Assembly (NCBI RefSeq): GCF_027244095.1
Contig: NC_069662.1
Coordinates: forward strand, 87,702,294-87,766,293
Length of the DNA stretch: 64,000 nt
Source: Hemicordylus capensis
Taxonomy: Eukaryota; Chordata; Lepidosauria; Squamata; Cordylidae
Reading direction: 5' to 3'
Shown: piece by piece, positions 56,936-64,000 of the stretch
Numbering within the stretch: position 1 is the first letter of the stretch
How the letters are laid out: the number at the start of each line of letters is the position of its first letter
The notes under the pieces: generated by a model
Seen by the model: only the letters and a program-made list of their open reading frames with translations
The model's database searches: none
What the model was told of the DNA's origin: nothing
Made by a program: the position numbers and the translations under genes

Positions 56936-58729
56936 TCTGATGACCCAAATAACCTGCACTGGATGCAGTTTTCAGTTCTGGGATGTTGTCCAGGCTGGCA
57001 GGCACCCATTCCTCACACTTCAGCTAAAACTGGTTTACAGCACTTGGAGCATTTTCAGAGGGGGTATATTTTGATGATATTCAAGAACAAAGCCAATTGA
57101 GGTGTCATGTCTGCTACAAATTGAAGGATGTTAACAAACTTTGAGCAACAAGGGTGGCAGCTCAGAAGAGAGATCCAGAATAATTTTTACAGTGTAGAAG
57201 ATTGCTTGTATGTTCATCCATCTCATGGAAACAAGAGCTTTCAAAAACACACACATTTGGAACAATTTCACCCCTGCAACAGCCATGATGTTGGATTGCT
57301 ACTCATCATTATCAAGACTTTCTTCAAGAACTGATGTGCGATATATAGTAGTGAATTGAAGTTCCATTATACCCTTTATGATACAAATATTTCTTTTGCA
57401 GTGTAAACTGCTTTGAGAACTTTTTTTGTTGAAAAATGGTGTATAAATATTTATAATAATCATTTTTATATAGGGCAATTGTTGGGACGGAGGGTTTATC
57501 TGAACTTGAGAGGGAATCTGTGGTGACACACAATCTCAAACCAATGCACCACAATACACTGCAGGATTTAAAGTGAATGAATGAGTGTGTGTGTGGTGTG
57601 TGTGTATGTGTGTGTGGAGAGAAAGAGTATGTGTGTGAGAGAGAACACACACAGACACCATCTATATCTATATCTATATCTATATCATCATTAAAATAAC
57701 ATTAATTCTCATTTTTCTTGGCTTCTTCAAGGGGTCTTCTAATGAGGTCATCTGATGTCAGCTAGAGGACAATCCAATCAGAAGAAGAATGTGCTAAGGG
57801 GCTGAATTAACAATGATGAACAATAAAACAACTGCAATTTCTCAATTGTTTGAACCGTGCATTTTTCTGTGTAGAGTGGCCCCAATCCGGTTAAAGTCAC
57901 ATGAAGCAATTGATGGCCTCAATTTTCATTCACATCCAAAGGCTCAGCTTTCTAGTTCCGAAGTTCAGATGCTCACCGTAGTTTGCTCTTGCTGAAACAG
58001 GGTGAGTCCCTGTTCCACAGCATTAGATCACCATTTTGCAGACTCCCTTTGGACAGACCGACACAGCTGTGGCTCGACACCCCACAGGCAGCCTCTGGAC
58101 TGAACAAGAAGACTGCTCCACCTGGCCGCAAGAAGACTGCTCTCACCTTCCCACTCAGCACCTCCCCAGTTGTGAATGAGATGGTAGGGCCCGAGCTCAG
58201 TTAGGTGTGGGAGGGGTGAGGAATAATAAGGTGAAACCCCAGATTAGTGTGGTACAGTCCCACCCCACTCTAATTCTTTCAGGGGGAAAGGCGGGAGTCC
58301 AGTGAGCTTCTTTCGTTTCTTTCTTTTCTTTGTACACTGCCCCAAACTTCCGTCTCTGGGCAGTTTACAGCAAAATAAAACTGATTAAAACAGAAATCAA
58401 AACCTTAAAACAATTATAACCACGAGTCTAGCTAAAAAGCTTCGCTGGGTAAATGTGTCTTTAAAGACCCTTTAATCACGTGGTGATTCTCTTTATTTAG
58501 CAGAGGGAGAGTAACTGGCCCTATCCAACCCCAGCACAGCGTCCCTCCAGTGACTGTTGCTGGTGTCTCTCTCATGTTTATTTTTAGATTGTGTTCCCTT
58601 CGGGGACAGGGAACCATCTTATTTATTTATTATTTCTCTGTGTAAACTGCCCTGAGCCATTTTTGGAAGGGTGTTATAGAAATTAAACCAACCAACCAAC
58701 CAACCAACCAACCAATAAATAAATTGTCG

Positions 58730-59262
58730 GAGATGGGGAGGCTTTTATTTCAGCAGAGAGTGCATTCCAGAGTCTTGGGGCAGCAACAGAGAAGGCCTGT
58801 CCTGTGTGGCCACCAGACAGGCTGGTGGTGACAGTTGCAAATGAAACTCTCCGAATGATCTCAGTGAACTATGGGGTGCATAGTGAAGAAGATGTACACT
58901 TAGATACCCAGGGCTTTATAGGTTATAGTCAGCAACTTGTATTTTGCCTGGAAACTTATTGACTGCCACTGTAGTTCTTTTAATATACGTAGGAATAATA
59001 TGATCTCTCCGAGATGAGCCGGAGAACAGCCTGGCTGCCGCATTCTGTACCAACTGCAGTTTCCAGGCTATGTACAAAGGCAACCCCACATAGAGTGCAT
59101 TGCAGTAGTCATGTCTGGAGGTTACCAGCATATGTACCACTGTTCTGAGGTAGTATATCTCAAGAAAGAGATGCAAATGGCATATATTCTTCTGGGGAAG
59201 TGTGATCCCATTCAGAACCAGAAAATCAAAATTGTCTCCTGAGTTCTGACCCCGCACAATAA
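58730..59262 (-). mobile_element. L2-type LINE, C-terminal fragment (copy B)
   Basis: Counterpart of 39346-39880. The longest shared frame differs from copy A at one residue in 129. Confidence 0.75.
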
Positions 59263-59495
59263 GTAAAGTTGTGCCCTTGAGTCGGTATCGACTCCTGGCG
59301 ACCACAGAGCCATGTGGTTTTCTTTGGTAGAATATAGGAGGGTTTTACCATTGCCTCCTCCTGTGCAGATGATGCCTTTCAGCACCATTCTATATCACTG
59401 CTGCCCGATATAGGTGTTTCCCATAACAGTGGGGATTCGAATCAGCAACCTCTTGCTCTCTAAGCAAGTCATTTCCCCTCTGTGCCATTAGGTGG
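59256..59495 (-). mobile_element. tRNA-derived SINE, Sauria type (copy B)
   Basis: Counterpart of 39877-40115, essentially identical. Confidence 0.85.
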
Positions 59496-60999
59496 TACCT
59501 CCATCTTATTTGGATTCAGTCTCAGTTTGTTATCCCTTACTTTCAAATCTATATAACCAGAATTGAGAGGAGGGGGAAAGGGGAAAAAATGGTAAAAATG
59601 ATTCCAGCACATACATAATTTACAACACACAGTGGGAAAACCCTCAGAGTCCAATAATGCAGTTGGGTCAGACCTGTCCCTCACTCCACTCTTTTCCTGA
59701 AGAAAGTTGATATTCTATAATAGTGGTTACGCCCCTGAACTGAGCACTGAGTGCCTCCGGAACATTTAAAAGGTAAGATATAATACTCTGCTGCTATACA
59801 GTGCTTTTTAGGGCATTCAAAGCATTTCCCACATTCTATCTTGCAGTAATCCTTACAACAATCCTGAACGGGAGGCTGGTATTCTGACTACCATATTGTG
59901 GGTGGGGCCAAGGATGATGGAGTGGCTTACTGAGGGTCATTAACTGAGCCCATAGCAGCAGTAAGATCTGAACCTCGGGCTTTCTGATTCATAGTCTCTT
60001 AGACAGTGTACTGCACCACTGCTCTTATGGGTGCCCCTTCACTTCCTGAATGACAGGAATAAAAAGGTGCCAGGTATAATAGTAAGAGGACCACAGGCTT
60101 CTAGATCCTGCAAGACCCTGAGTCTTCCATTTGACAGCGATTAGCTCTCACTACTGAGATCTGGTGCTGGCAGTTATGAAACCTGATAGCCGATCATCTC
60201 GGGCTTTCATGTAAACCCTAAAGAAATGTCCAATGGCTAGCTAGACTTGAAAACAAATGGCTAGCTAGACTTGGTTTCCCCTTTTGAAAGTCAAGGTGAA
60301 GAAGACTGATGTTTTGATGTATTGGTTGCTATCTGTAGGGAGCTTGTGAAAACTGGCTTTCTACCAGGCTGGTTGAACTGAGTTTCCCTTCATTAACTCT
60401 GGTGTGAGTGGTGTCCCCTGGTCTGCTTTGCTGCCTCTGTCATGACATCACTTTCTGGCTCCTACATCATAACCTGCAGGTTGCCATAGGAACAGCAATA
60501 CACTTTTTTTTTTTTGCATCATCACTATTCAGTGGTTTATTTCTCAGCTGATGCTCAATCAGTAGGGAGTGGAGGACGTGGTCTGTGTGGTTATATACGT
60601 ATATATATTGTATTTTAGTCTCTCTTGAGAACATCTCTCATCATGGCAGGTAGGAAATTGTGCCATTAGATTAAAGGGTAATAATAACTTGAAACTTGGG
60701 ACTGTGTGATCTACCGGATAAGGTCTACAAATGTGCTGAATTTCAAAGATCATATATTTTTGGCATTTTTCTCTCTCTTCATATGCCAGGCTACCAGAGG
60801 TTAAAATGTTATTAAAAATTGACACTCTGCTCCTTTCCCCGCAATCTGGTTTAAAAAAAAAAAACAATTAAAAAAATTCAATCAATACAACTCAGAGCCA
60901 AGTGGGGCTACAAGGAGTCCAGTGTTAAGAAGAGTTTGTTGGTTATTGAGGATGCAGGTACAACTTGATGGGAGACAACTGAAAACAAAATTCGAGAAA

Positions 61000-63355
61000 G
61001 AATATCATCCCAAAATTTGATTTGAGTGGATGGAGGTTATAAACTGACCATCCCTTATTGACAAATGCAAAAAATGGAAACAATATTTCAAAAGACTTGT
61101 CTTGTTTGGTTACTTCTCTAGCTAACCTGGTTTGATGGGTCAGCTTGTCAGATAATGCAATCTTCTAGACCCTACTGAACCAGGTTTCAATGAATAGACC
61201 CTTTGGGGATTTCCAGTGTTTAGCTACCTCTATTTGGCTGCTGCTAGCAGCAGAGTTGGTATATCTTTGTGAGTACTCTTGTAAACTGCTAAAAGTGCTA
61301 ACTTTGGATCAGGCTGAAGATTGAGTTCGACTATTTCCCAGATTATATGAAACAAATTCTGTCAATAGCCTTTCACGTATGGGCAACCCCACCATAAAGG
61401 AAGGAGAGTACCTCTGTTTTTCCATCCCTGCCAACAAAACAGGGAAGACGTTTGAGAGATATCCTGCATCTTGATTAGAGTAAGATGTCCTCTCTGTACA
61501 GGCTTGAATGTTGCCTCCCTTATCTGGGCAGATGTGGTGGTTCTAATCAGTTGCTTCAGTCCAATTGCTTCCCATTCAGTCTCTTCAAGAGAGGTTCCTA
61601 AATCAGTTCCCCATGTTGCTTTTAGCCCTCCCAAGGAACTAAAAGATGTGGAAATTATGGTATTGTATATAAGTGTATGTATGTGTTGGTTTATTGCAGC
61701 CCAAGGCCAGCATAAATACAAAAAGAAAAAGAAACAACAGCAGCAGTAAAGACATAAAATACATAAAACATTAATACCTTCAGATACCGTATACAAGTGA
61801 GGCAAGCCCTCTTGTTTTGTTAGTTGGTGAAATACATAAGATTACATTGATAGATAGTCAAAGACCTAGTTGCCTCTCCTCTCTGTAGCAACTTGGATGC
61901 AAAGGGCCAGATTTGAAGTTTCTGCATCCAAGTAGCTCGGATGCCAATCAGAATTGTACCAGGTTTAGCCTCTGATGCTGGTTTACCTCTTTCAGTAATG
62001 TCCCTCAGTGGGTAAATCCTTTTTGTCTCCCACTTGATATTTGCTTGGGTCTGCAAACAAAGGATGGTCTAAAACAGGGAAGAGTGGTGAAGTGGGTTGT
62101 GCAAATGTCATAGCTCAGGGAGGGACACCAGATTCTCAGTGTGGAGGCCAAGAAGGGGTTACTCAAACTTGCTAATTTAGCTTCAGTTACCTGTTTAAAT
62201 GTAAACCGCCCTGAGCTATTTTTGGAAGGGTGGTATAGAAATCTAATAAATAAATAAATAAATAATAATAAAGGGGAGAGCTCAAATTATTTGAGCATCT
62301 GCGGAGAACTCTATAGAAACCCATGGAATCACTTGATCGTTTTGAATGATATGAATGAGTTGCTTGAGTTGGAGGGCATCAAAGTAAAGCTTGTTTGGGA
62401 GGCTGTATAGTGAACTTTTGTTTACTCTTGCTTTCTTATAATTATTGGGAAAAGCTCAAAGTGCTCCCTGCCACCTTTTAAAGTATTTGGGATGAATCCA
62501 AATAGGTAATCTTTGAAAAAGAAAAAGAAATTTGGGCAGAACTACTATTTTTTATGGTTGATATTCACCCTAACCAGGAGAGATTCAGCTGAGCCTAATT
62601 TTTAATATCCTTTTTGAGTTGTGAAAAAGAGAGAGTCTATGCTTATTTTCCTTAATGGCTTTAGATCCTTTAGATCCTTATCACTTCTGGATATCTGAAG
62701 CTTGAATATTGTAAGCTTATATTAGACATTTGCTGCTGAAGTTTCCTTTGTTCTTCTATACAAATGTGGATGAATATAAGTTCTGACTTCTGATAAAGTG
62801 TTTCTAGACCAGCTGTTTATTTGTAAAGTGTTAATATTTCCTTGACTGCTAGTATTGCTTCCCATGGATTAGGTGAAAGTCATATGATGTCGTCTGCAAA
62901 TAAATTGGTTGTATGTGTTTTTTTTACCACTGATTTGAAACCCCTGAATTTTTGTGTCATTTTTAATTGTCAGCTAGTACTTCAACTGCAATGGCAAAGA
63001 GCACTAGGGGAAGGGGACAGCCCTGCTTCGTACCCAGAAATAGCTTGATTGGGTTTGAATCTAGCTATTTTTCGGTTGGGCATCAAACCTGTTTGGTCCT
63101 CAGAAATGTACTCAGTGATGAAAAGGGTGATCCTATTGGCCAAGATAGCAGTTAAACATTTCAAGCCCTGGTTCACTAATGCTATGGGGCGATATGATCC
63201 CAGGGAGGAATTGTCTTTGGCTTGCTGAGGTAGAACAACTATTCTAGATTGCTTCCAAGTCCCTGGGATCACAGCCCCCTGCGTTACGCTGTTGAAGGAG
63301 GAATGCAAATTTCAGCAAAAATTATGAAAAAGCCATCAAGCCCAGGTGCTATATG
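61000..63355 (-). mobile_element. L1-type LINE, ORF2 remnant (copy B)
   Basis: Counterpart of 42400-44760. Here one open stretch (63308-62982, - strand) joins WKQSRIVVLPQ, SYRPIALVNQGLKCL and LANRITLFI, which makes the L1-type RT easier to recognise than in copy A. Confidence 0.75.
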
Positions 63356-63492
63356 TCGTCCCCCCCACGCACCCCAGCACCGTTACATGCATTAATACAA
63401 GAATAATGTGACGTCCTGAGACTTGCTTCTGTCCAAACAAACTAGACAGATTGTGTAAACCGCCTGGAGATGTGAATTGTGGTGGTAGATAA

Positions 63493-64000
63493 ATGTGTAA
63501 AATAAAGAGACATGACATTAAAACGATTCTTCCTTTCCTTCTAGGGGCAGAGGAGGAAAAGCCTAGTGGGAGGAGGCCCATCACCTCCAGCAGCCTCATG
63601 GTGGCTCGGAAGCTGCTGCTGTCTCCCCTGCTGCGGGAGCGTGGGGCTGCTTCCGGGAAGGACACCCTTTTCTTTGATGGGCCAGCCCCTGTGGCTGGCC
63701 CATCAAAGAAAAGGGTGAAGCACCCCAAAACATCAAAGAGGCAGCCCCCCGCAGAAAGCAGCAGCAAGGGGAAGCCACCACAGGAGGGCAGACCATCAGC
63801 CCTCCTGGGCAAGGCCGGTCTGCGTCGGGCTAACAAGGCACCAGGTGGGGGTGTGCCTTCTGGGGAGAAACCCCTTCCCCACCTGGGGGAGGGGAGACTC
63901 CCCAGAAGGAGGCTGGAGGCTGCGGGGGATACAGCCAGGAGATTGCTGCACATCCCCAGGAGCAACCTGAGTCTGCACCTTGGGGAGGCTGGGCAGGGCG
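63493..64000 (+). CDS. Low-complexity open frame (copy B, cut by window end)
   Basis: Counterpart of 44901-45408 including the 25-bp-arm palindrome at 63663-63717. The same doubts apply about its being coding. Confidence 0.2.
   Translation, partial: MCKIKRHDIKTILPFLLGAEEEKPSGRRPITSSSLMVARKLLLSPLLRERGAASGKDTLFFDGPAPVAGPSKKRVKHPKTSKRQPPAESSSKGKPPQEGRPSALLGKAGLRRANKAPGGGVPSGEKPLPHLGEGRLPRRRLEAAGDTARRLLHIPRSNLSLHLGEAGQG

Larger units (their letters stand above)
54928..64000 (+). repeat. Segmental duplication, copy B (runs off the window)
   Basis: Matches 34823-45408. Three losses relative to copy A are seen: 498 bases (A 34924-35421, with CTT at both edges), 229 bases in the minisatellite, and 761 bases (A 40337-41097). 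Smaller microsatellite differences and scattered substitutions occur. Its repeats are the counterparts of those in copy A: 5' end of the DIRS fossil (54928-55456), SINE (56641-56935), L2 tails and C-terminus (58310-59262), Sauria SINE (59256-59495), MIR-like (59799-60021), L1 (61000-63355) and the low-complexity frame (63493-64000). Confidence 0.95.

Noticed and set aside
1-64000. RALA or POU6F2 exons near YAE1
   Set aside because: Looked for because they neighbour YAE1 in mammals. No Ras-like GTPase motif or POU/homeodomain sequence was seen in any frame.

Overview
The window looks like nuclear DNA of a squamate reptile. It is dense in interspersed repeats that together point to lizards or snakes: a 5S-rRNA-derived SINE in about ten copies, tRNA-type SINEs ending in a Bov-B-like tail, CR1/L2-type LINEs, L1/Tx1-type LINEs, a DIRS-type fossil, and many short hAT-like MITEs with 8-bp target duplications. 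The species cannot be named from the sequence alone. Similarity to known families is judged from memory, because no search could be run.

Only one host protein gene is clear. YAE1 (YAE1D1) lies on the + strand with three coding exons at 51086-51202, 52645-52760 and 53509-53947, preceded by a CpG-rich promoter and followed by AATAAA at 54055. It encodes the adaptor that, with LTO1, links the cytosolic iron-sulfur assembly machinery to ABCE1. Two weaker gene traces lie at the left. One is an acidic C-terminal codon run with a stop and poly(A) signal at 1-215 (+). The other is a GC-rich candidate first exon with a good splice donor on the - strand at about 10.64-10.81 kb, whose gene body would run off the left edge.

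Layout: 0-10 kb is mostly unassigned sequence with scattered SINEs and MITEs. 10.3-11.9 kb holds a CpG-rich promoter module and a 74-bp tandem array. 11.9-28 kb is a graveyard of LINE fragments in both orientations, with SINEs at several junctions. 28-31.8 kb is sparse. 31.8-35.85 kb is a broken DIRS-type fossil (-). 35.85-46.4 kb carries SINEs, L2 and L1 remnants and a low-complexity coding-like stretch. 46.4-54.9 kb holds the YAE1 locus. 54.9-64 kb is a second copy of 34.8-45.4 kb.

The two most notable structures are these. First, a direct segmental duplication (34823-45408 and 54928-64000, about 99% identical by eye) flanks YAE1. If it is a true tandem duplication of about 20.1 kb, a second YAE1 should lie just past the right edge. 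Second, the upstream module of YAE1 (74-bp repeats, a CCAAT-bearing palindrome, a pyrimidine-rich leader) recurs inverted 40 kb away at 10.3-11.9 kb.
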